Source: an uncultured Celeribacter sp.
Lineage (GTDB): Bacteria > Pseudomonadota > Alphaproteobacteria > Rhodobacterales > Rhodobacteraceae
Direction: 5' to 3'
Length of the DNA: 64,000 nt
Assembly: GCF_963676475.1 (NCBI RefSeq)
Contig: NZ_OY781106.1
Coordinates: 1,116,001 to 1,180,000 of the forward strand
Position 1 is the stretch's first letter; each line of letters starts with the position of its first letter. The position numbers and the translations under genes were made by a program. Under the pieces are notes generated by a model. That model was not told the DNA's origin, ran no database searches, and saw only the letters and a list, made by a program, of their open reading frames with translations. This document shows, in pieces, positions 54,668 to 63,721 of this stretch.

Positions 54668-55855
54668 TTATTCGAAATGCGCGGTGGCATAGTTGGTGCG
54701 GCTGTCGAGAACACCGCTCCAGTAGGTCAGGACCAGGGCACCGGCGACCATGATCGCGCCGACCCACGGGGTAGCATCGAGACCGAAACCGGGAGCTTCG
54801 ACGACCACGCCACCGATCCAGGCCCCGGCTGCAATGCCGAGATTGAAAGCCGCAATGTTGAGTGCGGATGCCGTATCGACGGCACCGGGACGGTGCTCTT
54901 TGGCGAGTTGCACCACATAGAGCTGAAGTCCGGGAACGTTGGCGAACTGGAGGAAGCCGAGCAACGCGAGTGTCACCAGGGCAGCGATCGGATTGACTGC
55001 GGTAAAGGTAAAGACCACGAGGACAATGGCCTGAGCCAGGAACAATCCGGTCAAAGCCTTCACCGGGTTCTTGTTGGCGATCTTGCCGCCAGAAAGGTTC
55101 CCAAGCGCGATCGCAGCACCATAGAGCACCAGGATCAGACTGACGGACGAGGCCTGGAAGCCGGTAATTTGCTCCAGGATGGGCGACAGATAGGTGAAGG
55201 TCACGAAGGTACCGCCATAGCCGAGCGCGGTCATCGCAAAGACGAGCAGCAACCGTCCGGACCCCAGCACGCGGATCTGATCCATGATCGAAGCCGGCGG
55301 GGCCTTGGCGATCTTGTTCGGCAGGAGTGCTGCAATGCCAAGAAGGGCAATGGCGCCGAGGATGGTGACAGCCCAGAAGGTCGCACGCCAGTCAAAGATC
55401 TGGCCGATCCAGGTTCCAAGCGGCACACCGGTCACAATGGCCACGGTCAGCCCCATGAACATCAATGCAATTGCGGAGGCACGCCGGTCTTCCGGCACAA
55501 GGTCAGCCGCAATTGTCGAGCCCACCGAGAAAAAGACCCCGTGTGCGAAGGCCGCAAGCACGCGTCCGGCCAGAAGAAGGCCAAAGGTTGCGCTCATGGC
55601 GGACAGAACATTGCCTGCGATGAAGAGCAGCATGAGGATAATGAGGAGCGGTTTGCGCTCCATACGACCGGTGAGCGCGGTGAGGATCGGCGCGCCAAAC
55701 GTCACACCAAGCGCATAGATGGAAACGATCAGCCCGGCGACGGGCAAGGAAACAGAGAAATCGTCAGCAATGATCGGCAAGAGGCCGACACTGACGAACT
55801 CCGTCGTCCCGATCGCATAGGCTGCGATCGTCAAGGCAAAGAGGGCAATGGGCAT
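54668..55855 (-). CDS. MFS transporter (DHA1, AraJ/YdhP-like)
   Basis: About 395 residues, 12 predicted helices. Starts PIALFALTIAAYAIGTTEFVSVGLLPIIADDFSVSLPVAGLIVSIYALGVTFGAPILTALTGRMERK, the AraJ-type signature. ATG 55855 is the better start; one eight codons upstream is possible. Shares the arrangement transporter-LLM-AKR, likely an operon. Likely exports sugars or drugs; substrate unknown. Confidence 0.9.
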   Translation of the reverse strand: MPIALFALTIAAYAIGTTEFVSVGLLPIIADDFSVSLPVAGLIVSIYALGVTFGAPILTALTGRMERKPLLIILMLLFIAGNVLSAMSATFGLLLAGRVLAAFAHGVFFSVGSTIAADLVPEDRRASAIALMFMGLTVAIVTGVPLGTWIGQIFDWRATFWAVTILGAIALLGIAALLPNKIAKAPPASIMDQIRVLGSGRLLLVFAMTALGYGGTFVTFTYLSPILEQITGFQASSVSLILVLYGAAIALGNLSGGKIANKNPVKALTGLFLAQAIVLVVFTFTAVNPIAALVTLALLGFLQFANVPGLQLYVVQLAKEHRPGAVDTASALNIAAFNLGIAAGAWIGGVVVEAPGFGLDATPWVGAIMVAGALVLTYWSGVLDSRTNYATAHFE

Positions 55856-56063
55856 AGGGCATCCTTTCTCCGGCGACATGAATGTCCTTGGCCGGATTGA
55901 AACGGGTCAGAGTTAGAGTTCTTACTGACCGCAGGATGCGCCAAAATTACTTTTGAATGAATACGGGCATTAATACAAATACCTATGAACAAACTTCACA
56001 TATGGTGATCCATCTTGCTGCGTGGTCCGCCGCAATCGTCCAAGCAGGCCTGACACAGGTTGC

Positions 56064-56918
56064 TCACACCGCAAAGATGTCCGAAAGGGCCGCGCGCATC
56101 GGAGCGGCTTCAACCTGCATTCCAGTCCAGAACGCAATGCCGGCGATCCCCTGGTTGACCAGCATCCCGAGCCCATCAAGCGTTTGACAGCCTCGCATCC
56201 CGGCCGATTTCAGAAAGGCGGTCCGGGGCGGATTGGGAATGACATCCGCAACCACCATCGACGCGGACAGGCTCTGAAAGTCGAACGCAGGGCTTGCCTC
56301 GACATCTGGATAGAGACCGACTGGCGTGGCATTGACGACAATATCGGTGCCATCAGGAACCGAGACATCGCCGGACCATTGCAAAAATTCGGCACAGGCA
56401 GGCGTCTTGGCATCAATATGTTCTGCAAGTTCGGCGCCGCGATCATTGCGATTCGCGATGGCAATATGGGCAGCCCCGGCCAACGCGAGCTCGATCGCAA
56501 TTGCTCGGGCAGCCCCTCCGGCGCCCAGGACGAGGACTTTCTTTCCGACCGGATCCGTGACGGTCTGGAGTGATGCGAGGAAGCCTTTCCCATCGGTGTT
56601 TTCACCAATCAGCTCGCCATCCCGGATCGCCACACAGTTGACAGCGCCGATCAGACGGGCGGCATCAGTCAACTGATCGAGATGCTCTATGACCGCGACC
56701 TTGTGCGGGATCGAACAATTGAACCCGATCCATCTCATCGCCCTCGCTCCGCGCACAGCCTCGCGAAGATCTTCGGGCTGGACCTCACAATTGATATAGC
56801 GTGCTGCGATTCCGTGGTGGCGGTAGGCGGCTTCAATCATTGCCACGGTCGGGTTCTCGGCGGCGGGCGTTGAAAACGACCCGGTCAATTGGTCAAGAAA
56901 CATGTTGGACGCTGACAT
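56064..56918 (-). CDS. aroE: Shikimate dehydrogenase-family protein
   Basis: 284 residues from ATG 56918. The N-terminal substrate domain (FLDQLTGSFSTPAAENPTVAMIEAAYRHHG, GFNCSIPHKVAVIEHLD with the catalytic Lys, NCVAIRDGELIGENTDGKGF with the Asp) and the NADP domain (VLVLGAGGAARAIAIELALAGAAHIAIANRN) are intact, ending QTLDGLGMLVNQG. It may be quinate/shikimate type rather than the housekeeping AroE, since it is an accessory copy divergent from LysR. Paralogous to the relic at 45,601-45,933. Confidence 0.88.
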   Translation of the reverse strand: MSASNMFLDQLTGSFSTPAAENPTVAMIEAAYRHHGIAARYINCEVQPEDLREAVRGARAMRWIGFNCSIPHKVAVIEHLDQLTDAARLIGAVNCVAIRDGELIGENTDGKGFLASLQTVTDPVGKKVLVLGAGGAARAIAIELALAGAAHIAIANRNDRGAELAEHIDAKTPACAEFLQWSGDVSVPDGTDIVVNATPVGLYPDVEASPAFDFQSLSASMVVADVIPNPPRTAFLKSAGMRGCQTLDGLGMLVNQGIAGIAFWTGMQVEAAPMRAALSDIFAV

Positions 56919-57062
56919 GGGGAACTCCGTAGGTCTTTGGCTGGGATATCGGACTGTGGCAACGCCCATCCCGGTGCCCACAAGGGCGTACCGCCACAAC
57001 TTGACTTGAGAATATTATGACGTAATAGTTTCGTCTATAATGAATAATTTTCACAGGCTGTG

Positions 57063-57992
57063 ATGATGGATCATAGAAGCGGAGAAATGAACGTCTTCGT
57101 GGCCGTCGCGGAGACTGGCAGCTTCTCCGCCGCCGGACGCAAGGTCGGGCTGACGCCCTCGGCCGTCAGCAAGCTCATCGGTCGGGTCGAGGATCGCCTT
57201 GGCGTGGCACTTTTCGCCCGTTCAACGCGGATGCTGCAATTGACCTCCGAGGGGACGCTCTATCTCGAACGGATCAAACGCATCCTGGCCGACATTGATG
57301 AAGCGGAGCGGCTCATTTCGAACGGAGCAGGAGCCGTCCCCAAGGGGCGGTTAAGGATCAGCGCATCCGTCGCCTTCGGCGAATGTTGTATTCTGCCGTT
57401 GGCCCCGCAATTTCTAGCGCTCTACCCGCAGGTCGAACTGGACATCTCGCTGACCGACGCCGTTGTGGATCTCGTCGACGACCGCACCGATATCGCCCTG
57501 CGCTCGGGGCCGTTACGGGACTCCGCCCTCAAGGCCCGGAAATTACTGGAATCCGGTCGCGTGATTGTAGCGTCGCCCGACTATCTCAAACGTGTCGGCG
57601 CCCCGACAACGCCACACGATCTGACCGCGCATAATTGTCTTCGCTTCAACTTTCGTCGCAGCTTGGACGAATGGCCGTTTCGGGATCCGACCAGCGGGGA
57701 GCCCTACAGCCTTGCCGTGACCGGCAATGCACATGGCAACAACGGCGTCATCTTGCGCCAGCTCGCGTTGCAGGGTGTCGGACTGGCCCGTTTGGGCCGC
57801 TTTCATGTGGCCGACGACATTGCCAGCGGACGGCTGGTTCCCGTTCTCGAAAGCCACAACCCCGGCGACATCGAGATGTTTCATGCGGTCTATGTCGGCC
57901 ATGAAAACCTCGCAGTGCGGACACGCGCCTATATCGACTTTCTTGTCGAAGCCGTCCGCAGGGACGAAACAAAATTGGACCGCAGGTCATGA
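57063..57992 (+). CDS. LysR-family regulator
   Basis: 309 residues from ATG 57063. HTH: MNVFVAVAETGSFSAAGRKVGLTPSAVSKLIGRVEDRLGVALFARSTRMLQLTSEG. The effector domain (PKGRLRISASVAFGECCILPLAPQFLALYPQVELDI) is of the CrgA/DsdC group. Divergent from the shikimate dehydrogenase gene and overlapping the IclR gene by 4 bp. Confidence 0.92.
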   Translation: MMDHRSGEMNVFVAVAETGSFSAAGRKVGLTPSAVSKLIGRVEDRLGVALFARSTRMLQLTSEGTLYLERIKRILADIDEAERLISNGAGAVPKGRLRISASVAFGECCILPLAPQFLALYPQVELDISLTDAVVDLVDDRTDIALRSGPLRDSALKARKLLESGRVIVASPDYLKRVGAPTTPHDLTAHNCLRFNFRRSLDEWPFRDPTSGEPYSLAVTGNAHGNNGVILRQLALQGVGLARLGRFHVADDIASGRLVPVLESHNPGDIEMFHAVYVGHENLAVRTRAYIDFLVEAVRRDETKLDRRS

Positions 57993-58690
57993 TCCAGTCC
58001 ATCGAACGCGCCGTCGCCATCCTTGAGATTATCGCACGCGAAGGTGGCGCGACATCTCTCAAGCACATTTCGGAGCAGGCCGGTCTCGGCAAGACAACCG
58101 CCCACAATATTCTCAAGACGCTGGACGAGCTAGGCTATGTCCGCCGCCGCGTCGGCGACACCCGCTATCACCTTGGCGGGCGCATCCTGAACCTTGCCCG
58201 GATCGCCGGCGACGACAGCGCGCTGCGCACCCGGCTACGTCCGGTGCTGGACTCCATCGCGAAGAAGACCGGCGAGACGGTCTATCTCGCGGTTCCGAGC
58301 GGTGACGAGACCTACTATCTTGATGCCATAGAATCCAGTCAACAGCTCAAGACCGCATGTCCTGTCGAGGTCAGGGAGAGATTGGAAGGATCGGCGATCG
58401 GTCTTGTCTTCCTCGCATTTATGCCGGGCCTTGGGAAACGCGTATTGGCGACCCGAGCGGATGCGCTCGGGCCGGACATCCTCTCGCAGATCGACGCCGT
58501 TGCAAGAACCGGCTACGCGCTCGACCTCGAAAACCACCAACCGGGGCTCCACTGCGTTGCCGTGCCCTGGCGCGAGAACGGAGAAGTGCGTGCTGCGATC
58601 GGTCTGAGCGGACCGATGACCCGGCTGACGAAAGACAAGTTGAAAGACGCCGCCTGGATGATGATGAAGGAGGCAGAAAAGATTCAATGA
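57989..58690 (+). CDS. IclR-family regulator
   Basis: 233 residues. HTH: SIERAVAILEIIAREGGATSLKHISEQAGLGKTTAHNILKTLDELGYVRR, followed by an IclR effector domain (PVLDSIAKKTGETVYLAVPSGDETYYLDAIES). Such regulators commonly control aromatic or sugar acid catabolism. Coupled by ATGA overlap to LysR and to the ABM gene. Confidence 0.92.
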   Translation: MIQSIERAVAILEIIAREGGATSLKHISEQAGLGKTTAHNILKTLDELGYVRRRVGDTRYHLGGRILNLARIAGDDSALRTRLRPVLDSIAKKTGETVYLAVPSGDETYYLDAIESSQQLKTACPVEVRERLEGSAIGLVFLAFMPGLGKRVLATRADALGPDILSQIDAVARTGYALDLENHQPGLHCVAVPWRENGEVRAAIGLSGPMTRLTKDKLKDAAWMMMKEAEKIQ

Positions 58691-59004
58691 TGCAGCAAAA
58701 CCAATCCACCGCCTCGGAAATCCGCCTTGTCGCCATTGTTCAGGCGAAGCCGGGTCACGAACAAGCCGTGGCCGACATCCTCGAGCAAGCGGTCGAGCCA
58801 AGCAGAAACGAAATCGGATGCCTTGAATACACGCTCCATCAGGATCGGGAAGGTGCTGGTCGTTTCGTTTTTGTCGAATGCTGGGCCGATGCCGATGCGC
58901 TGGCGGCGCACGAGCGGACGGCCCATTTCCTGCGTCTTGGAGAGGTCTTACCACCCCATGTTGAAGGCCCCGCGCATGTTCTGCGGCTCCGACGCTTCGA
59001 CTAG
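58687..59004 (+). CDS. ABM-domain (quinol monooxygenase-like) protein
   Basis: 105 residues from ATG 58687. The antibiotic-biosynthesis-monooxygenase fold is shown by RLVAIVQAKPGHEQAVADILEQAVEPSRNEIGCLEYTLHQDREGAGRFVFVECWADADALAAHERTAHF. Related to YgiN. ATGA overlap with the IclR gene. Confidence 0.88.
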   Translation: MMQQNQSTASEIRLVAIVQAKPGHEQAVADILEQAVEPSRNEIGCLEYTLHQDREGAGRFVFVECWADADALAAHERTAHFLRLGEVLPPHVEGPAHVLRLRRFD

Positions 59005-59190
59005 GTTGCCGGTGCACAGCCCTGCCTGCATCGGCTGATAAGTCGCCCTGCCAGAGAGGGTGACCGAGCGTGGTCACTTCCAGTATTCATCATTATTGAA
59101 TTTATGTCGTTCTAAGAAATAGATTGTTCCGTTTTCAGCTTTCCTGAATATTGTTCTGGCTTCCTTCAACTCAACGAGAGGAAGCTCCTC

Positions 59191-59589
59191 ATGACCTCCG
59201 AAATCGCTCAAACAGTGATCGCAACCGCGCAGGCCAAAGCGGCCGAAGGCGGTTTTGCCGTCTGCGTTACGGTTCTCGATACCGCGGCCCATCTCGTGGC
59301 GTTCCATCGCATGGACGGCGCGATGCTCGGCCCCATCGACGTCAGCCAGAAGAAGGCCCGCACCGCAGCGCTATTCCAGACCGACAGTCTTCAGCTCGGG
59401 CAGGCTGCGCAGCCGGGCGGCGCAATCTATACGTTGGAAAACACCAATGGCGGGCTGATCAGCTTCGGCGGCGGCGTCGTTCTGCGTGACAAGAATGGCG
59501 CGTTCGTCGGCGCCGTCGGTGTGGCCGGCGCAACGGTCGAGGCCGATGAAGACATCGCTCAGGCGGCCGCTGCCGCACTCAAAGCATAA
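59191..59589 (+). CDS. GlcG/HbpS-like heme-binding family protein (DUF336)
   Basis: 132 residues. The motif VCVTVLDTAAHLVAFHRMDGAMLGPIDVSQKKARTAALFQTDS and the C-terminal FVGAVGVAGATVEADEDIAQAAAAAL are typical of the family. Strong ribosome site GAGGAAG. It lies 14 bp before an MFS gene and has an AT-rich 186-bp leader. Binds heme or a small ligand in relatives. Confidence 0.87.
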   Translation: MTSEIAQTVIATAQAKAAEGGFAVCVTVLDTAAHLVAFHRMDGAMLGPIDVSQKKARTAALFQTDSLQLGQAAQPGGAIYTLENTNGGLISFGGGVVLRDKNGAFVGAVGVAGATVEADEDIAQAAAAALKA

Positions 59590-59603
59590 GGAGGAGGGCT
59601 GAC

Positions 59604-60776
59604 ATGCCACTTGGTCTCCTCGCATTGGCGGTGTCGGCCTTCGCCATCGGCACCACCGAATTCGTCATTGTCGGCCTGATCCCGGAAATGGCCCGAGATC
59701 TCGCCGTCTCCATTCCCACCGCAGGGTTGCTCGTCAGCCTCTATGCCCTCTCCATCACGCTCGGCGCGCCGACCGTGACGGCACTCACCGGCAATATTCC
59801 GCGCCGGGCGCTGGCCATCGGATTGATGGTGATCTTCACGATCGGTAACCTCATCGCCGCCTTCGCCCCGGGATATGGGGTGCTGTTGGCTGGCCGGATC
59901 GTGACAGGTGTTGCCCATGGCGTCTTCTTCTCGATTGGCGCGACGGTCGCGACATCGCTGGTCGACAAGTCCAAGGGCGCGCGCGCCGTTTCGCTCATGT
60001 TCGCAGGCCTCACGGTCGCGATGGTGATCGGCGTGCCGTTCGGCGCCTTTGTCGGACAGCATCTGGGCTGGCGTGCGCCCTTCCTCGCCGTGTCAGCGCT
60101 CGGGGGGATCAGCGTGCTGGGTCTGGTTGCACTCCTGCCAAAGGACATCCGCCACATTGCGCCCGAAGGTTTGCTGTCTCAATTGAAGCTGCTCGGACGA
60201 CCGCGCCTGCTTGCGATGTACCTAGTCACCACCTTCGGCTTTGGTGCCTCCTTCGTGGTCTTCACCTATCTGACACCCTTGATGACGGAGGTAACCGGCG
60301 TCAGCGAAACCACAGTCAGCCTAGCGCTGGTTGCGTTCGGCGTCGCGACCTTCCTGGGTAACCTTCTGGGCGGCTGGACATCCGACACGTTTGGCACGGA
60401 ACAGGCACTAACCATCAAGATTGCCGGCCTGATCGTCTCCCTGATCGCCCTTCCCTTCACGGCTCCGATACCGGTGCTGATGTTCATCAACCTCTTCGTC
60501 TGGGGCATATTCACCTTCGCGATCTCGCCCATCGTCCAGTCCGGTGTCGTGACGATCGCGGAAGAGGAAGCACCCAATGCCGTCGGCACAGCCTCCGGGT
60601 TCAATATCGCCGCCTTCAATCTCGGCATTTCGGGGGCGTCTTTCATTGGTGGCCTCATCATCGAGAGAGCCGGCGTGCTGGCGACACCATGGGCCGCGAT
60701 CGGATCAGCCGTCATTGCCTTGGTCATCGTCTTCTGGCTGCACCGGCACAAACGTCTCAATGTGCAGCAAGCATGA
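59604..60776 (+). CDS. MFS transporter (DHA1, AraJ-like)
   Basis: 390 residues, 12 helices, starting PLGLLALAVSAFAIGTTEFVIVGLIPEMARDLAVSIPTAGLLVSLYALSITLGAPTVTALTGNIPRR. Closely resembles the MFS gene at 54,668-55,855 (same motif order). Excellent ribosome site AAGGAGGAGG. Probably in an operon with the preceding DUF336 gene. Confidence 0.92.
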   Translation: MPLGLLALAVSAFAIGTTEFVIVGLIPEMARDLAVSIPTAGLLVSLYALSITLGAPTVTALTGNIPRRALAIGLMVIFTIGNLIAAFAPGYGVLLAGRIVTGVAHGVFFSIGATVATSLVDKSKGARAVSLMFAGLTVAMVIGVPFGAFVGQHLGWRAPFLAVSALGGISVLGLVALLPKDIRHIAPEGLLSQLKLLGRPRLLAMYLVTTFGFGASFVVFTYLTPLMTEVTGVSETTVSLALVAFGVATFLGNLLGGWTSDTFGTEQALTIKIAGLIVSLIALPFTAPIPVLMFINLFVWGIFTFAISPIVQSGVVTIAEEEAPNAVGTASGFNIAAFNLGISGASFIGGLIIERAGVLATPWAAIGSAVIALVIVFWLHRHKRLNVQQA

Positions 60777-60783
60777 CGGCCGT

Positions 60784-61851
60784 ATGGGGTTGCCGAACCC
60801 TGGCGGCGGAAAAAGAAGCCGGGAAGCAACGAAAGTTGCTTCCCGGCCAAGAGGCAATCAAACGTCAGACTGGGAGCGCAAATCAGATTCGTTAGAGCTA
60901 CGCCACCTTCGCTACTTTGTGGCGGCAACCGAGCATGGAAGTTTCCGAAAGGCCGCGATCGCGCTTGGGATCAAGCAGTCGACAGTTAGCCGACGCATTC
61001 GGGATCTCGAAGATCGGCTAGGCGCCTCCCTTTTTCAGCGACGGGCCACGGGCGTCACCTTGACCCAGGCGGGAGGCCAGTTCTGGCGTCGCCCACGGAT
61101 GGCCCTGCAAAATGTCAGCGAAGGCGCCTGCGATGTCGCGGCCTTAGGTAGATCGGAGAAAGGCCGGGTCAGGATCGGAATTTTCTCTTCGCTGGCCTCA
61201 GGTTTTCTCCGTGACCTTCTCGATGCCTTTGACCGAGCGCATTCCGGCGTCTCCATCGAGTTGGTCAATGGCAACCCTGCAGAACATATTGCCTCCGTAC
61301 GTCAGCTCCAGCTCGACGTTGCCTTCATTACCGGGACCTCGGCATGGGCTGGCTGTGATACCGCCCATCTTTGGACCGAGCGCGTATTTCTGGCGCTCCC
61401 CTCCGGGCATTCGCTGGCGCAGATCCATGAGATCGAGTGGGCACAGGTTGTAGGAGAGCGCTTCATCGTCAGCAATTCCGCTCCGGGACCAGAAATTCAC
61501 GACTATCTCGTGCAACGCCTCGCGGATCTCGGTCGTCACCCGGAGATTGAGGCCCAGGCCGTTGGCCGGGACGATCTCATGACGCTGGTCGCGATTGGCC
61601 GAGGTCTGACCCTCACCAGCGAAGCAACCACCGCCGCACGGTTTCCTGGTGTGCTCTTTCGACCAATCCACGGCGAAGTTCTGCCCTTCAGTGCAGTCTG
61701 GTCGCCGCAAAACGACAATCCCGCCTGGCGTCGTCTGCTCAGCATCGCACGTACGATGTCAGATTCCAGTCAAGCATCAGGCCTCAAGCCAGCCGCGCAC
61801 TCATCGTCGTTGTCCGACGCGCTTTCGCAAAGGCACGGTCGGTCGCAATGA
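60784..61851 (+). CDS. LysR-family regulator with atypical start
   Basis: Up to 355 residues. HTH is clear: LRHLRYFVAATEHGSFRKAAIALGIKQSTVSRRIRDLEDRLGASLFQRRATGVTLTQAG. LysR proteins of this type usually begin M-E-L-R-H-L, which here reads L-E-L-R-H-L with TTA at 60892, not a start codon. The nearest in-frame starts are ATG 60784 and TTG 60790, which would translate through a perfect hairpin. Start uncertain; the functional state may depend on whether that start is used. Confidence 0.72.
   Translation: MGLPNPGGGKRSREATKVASRPRGNQTSDWERKSDSLELRHLRYFVAATEHGSFRKAAIALGIKQSTVSRRIRDLEDRLGASLFQRRATGVTLTQAGGQFWRRPRMALQNVSEGACDVAALGRSEKGRVRIGIFSSLASGFLRDLLDAFDRAHSGVSIELVNGNPAEHIASVRQLQLDVAFITGTSAWAGCDTAHLWTERVFLALPSGHSLAQIHEIEWAQVVGERFIVSNSAPGPEIHDYLVQRLADLGRHPEIEAQAVGRDDLMTLVAIGRGLTLTSEATTAARFPGVLFRPIHGEVLPFSAVWSPQNDNPAWRRLLSIARTMSDSSQASGLKPAAHSSSLSDALSQRHGRSQ
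60818..60847. terminator. Perfect 13-bp hairpin with GAAA tetraloop
   Basis: GCCGGGAAGCAAC-GAAA-GTTGCTTCCCGGC between the MFS stop and the LysR HTH. On the minus strand it is followed by a T-run (TTCTTTTT), so it looks like a terminator oriented leftwards. On the plus strand it could end MFS mRNA without a T-run. Confidence 0.6.
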
Positions 61852-62284
61852 ACCTTTCGAGCATCGGCACAATCAATCTGACAGGATCGGTGGGCACTGT
61901 CGCTCGTTTCTGGCTCGTCCCCGGCCATCGGACATTCCTGTTTCTAATGGCAGCCGCCATCCTCTGGTTCGGATCAGGCATCGCCACGCCTGCATTAACA
62001 ATGATCGGAGGTGCTGTCTTTGGGGCAGCATACGTGATGCTCGCAGGTGTCTACCTTGTCTCGGGCGTGCGCGCCTTACCCAAACGCTCGACGACAGGGC
62101 AAATGATTGCCTTCCTGACGACCGCCGCCAGCCAATCCACAGGCGCCAGCACCTCGGACTGCTTCTTGGCAATGCAGGTGCAGGCACCGCGACATTAATC
62201 TTCGCAACATTCGCGCTTCTGGCCGGATGGGCCCCGCGCTATGCCACCAGATCTGGGGTCGCGGCGCACGACAGTTGCTCCTGA
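61848..62284 (+). pseudogene. MFS transporter C-terminal relic, frameshifted
   Basis: The first frame has IGGAVFGAAYVMLAGVYLVSGVRALPKRSTTGQMIAFLTTAASQSTGA, the helix 9-11 region of YbfB/YjiJ-type MFS proteins. Then a shift near 62150 continues in another frame with LGLLLGNAGAGTATLIFATFALLAGWAPRYA. The N-terminal half is missing. Confidence 0.7.
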
Positions 62285-62350
62285 CCGGGTCACGAGAAGC
62301 GATGGCGGAGGCGAATTGCTGAACTCCACCGTCGCGGCAACGGCTTGTCA

Positions 62351-62500
62351 TCACGCGATGATCGCAGTGACGCGAATTTCCACCCGAATGACCGACCGAC
62401 CCAGAACTTCGACCCCGACCTGAATACAGACCGGGGCGTGGTCGGGCATGTACCGGATGTGTAACCGGACGACCGTGTCATTCAGATAGGCGACCAGCAT
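62351..62500 (-). pseudogene. RidA/YjgF-family C-terminal relic
   Basis: 49 codons MLVAYLNDTVVRLHIRYMPDHAPVCIQVGVEVLGRSVIRVEIRVTAIIA resemble the end of RidA proteins (R-Y-F-P-x-H-P-P...VEVAAL...VEIEAVA). The N-terminal two thirds are missing. It may be a short intact ORF by chance. Confidence 0.55.
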
Positions 62501-62515
62501 GGCCAACACTCAGCG

Positions 62516-62833
62516 TCATTCTGCCGCCATCACGCCAAAATCGAGCGACATACCTACAGCGGGGAAGCGCCGCCCCATGAGCAGGCCCCGAAAAGGTTCG
62601 ATATCTGCCTCTACCTGACGGCGATAGTTGGAATTCGGCAGCATCACACCGGCCAAGAACGCCCCCATCCCCATCGACAGACCCACGGCATTCATCAACA
62701 GCGCTGCGCAGAGCACGAGCAGCAGCGCACCGGCCAACAGCACCTCTCGGGCCCGAAGCTTTGCCAGTAGGTCAGGGTGTTTCACCCCTTGCAGACCGAG
62801 GGGCACTGTGGGCGCTTTGGAATTCGGCGGCAT
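62516..62833 (-). pseudogene. KefB/C-type K+/H+ antiporter fragment
   Basis: Contains KHPDLLAKLRAREVLLAGALLLVLCAALLMNAVGLSMGMGAFLAGVMLPNSNYRRQVEADIEPFRGLLMG followed by RRFPAVGMSLDFG. This is the KefB-like LAGVLL-x-NS-x-YR...EPFKGLLLGLFFIAVGMSLD region. Only ~105 residues exist, with no complete ends. A small part of a ~600-residue transporter. Confidence 0.75.
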
Positions 62834-62876
62834 TTCACTCTGAAACCATGTCCCAAATATACTATCGTTTTACCTA

Positions 62877-62907
62877 TTGACTTAGAGTGCGCTCTAAGCC
62901 GTAGATC
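62877..62907 (+). promoter_or_regulatory. MerR-type promoter and operator
   Basis: The -35 TTGACT (62877-62882) and -10 TAGATC (62902-62907) are 19 bp apart, the long spacer of MerR-activated promoters. Inside lies the perfect dyad CTTAGAG-TGCG-CTCTAAG (62881-62898). It drives the broken merR gene and what follows. Confidence 0.8.
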
Positions 62908-62937
62908 TTCCTGCGTCGTGACGAAAGAAGGGTTCTC

Positions 62938-63366
62938 ATGAAGATTGGCCAACTAGCTAAGCGTTCGGGTTTGTCAGCTCACACCATCCGTTACTATGAG
63001 CGGATCGGGCTGCTTCCTTATGCCGGTAGGGACCAATCGGGCCAACGTGACTACGACGCATCGATCCTGATCTGAATAGAGTTTCTCAACCGCCTCAAAA
63101 CGACCGGGATGCCTATTCGGGAAATGCTGCATTACGCGGCCTTGCGGGAGAGCGGCGTTGGCACGGAGGCGGAGCGAAGCGCTTTGCTCGAACAGCACCG
63201 CGAGCGTGTCCGTGCCCACGTGGCTGAGTTGCAAGCCTGCCTTCTCGTCCTCGACACCAAAATTGCCGGATATGCCGGCAAGGAACAGAGGATGAAAGAC
63301 TATGACGCATCAATCCCCGAACGTCGGCGAAAGCCGACTGGAACGCGGCAAGCGCGCGCTCGCTGA
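62938..63366 (+). pseudogene. MerR-family regulator with in-frame TGA
   Basis: Starts MKIGQLAKRSGLSAHTIRYYERIGLL, the MerR HTH. TGA at 63073-63075 (codon 46) interrupts ...DASILI before IEFLNRLKTTGMPIREMLHYAALRE; TGG would restore the normal Trp. The frame then continues to 63366, overlapping the CMD gene by 65 bp. The DNA-binding N-terminus alone is probably unable to dimerise. Confidence 0.82.
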
Positions 63367-63721
63367 AATCGACGGTGAAGCCGGAAACAATGTTGTTGCG
63401 GCCCTGGCAGACATTGCCCCTGATTTCGCGAAATACCTGTTCGAATTTCCGTTTGGCGACATCTACTGCCGACCCGGCTTGGATCTGCGCGCGCGAGAAA
63501 TCGCCACCATCGCAGCACTCACCGCGATGGGGACTGCGACCCCACAGTTGAAGGTCCACATCGAAGCCGGGCTGAACGTCGGGGTGACCAGGGAAGAGAT
63601 CACCGAGGTCATCATGCAGATGGCAGTCTATGCCGGCTTTCCTGCAGCGCTCAATGGTCTCTTCGCGGCCAAGGACGTCTTCAATGCCCGGTTCCCCAAC
63701 CAGACGGAGGATGCGGCATGA
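63302..63721 (+). CDS. Carboxymuconolactone decarboxylase-family protein
   Basis: 139 residues: FAKYLFEFPFGDIYCRPGLDLRAREIATIAALTAMGTATPQLKVHIEAGLNVGVTREEITEVIMQMAVYAGFPAALNGL is the CMD signature (helix with E..H..A). The Cys of AhpD-like redox members is absent in the core. ATGA overlap with the next gene. Confidence 0.9.
   Translation: MTHQSPNVGESRLERGKRALAEIDGEAGNNVVAALADIAPDFAKYLFEFPFGDIYCRPGLDLRAREIATIAALTAMGTATPQLKVHIEAGLNVGVTREEITEVIMQMAVYAGFPAALNGLFAAKDVFNARFPNQTEDAA

Noticed and set aside
54575..55900. 441-codon plus-strand frame opposite the MFS gene
   Set aside because: Antisense shadow with low-complexity His/Asp/Gly composition.
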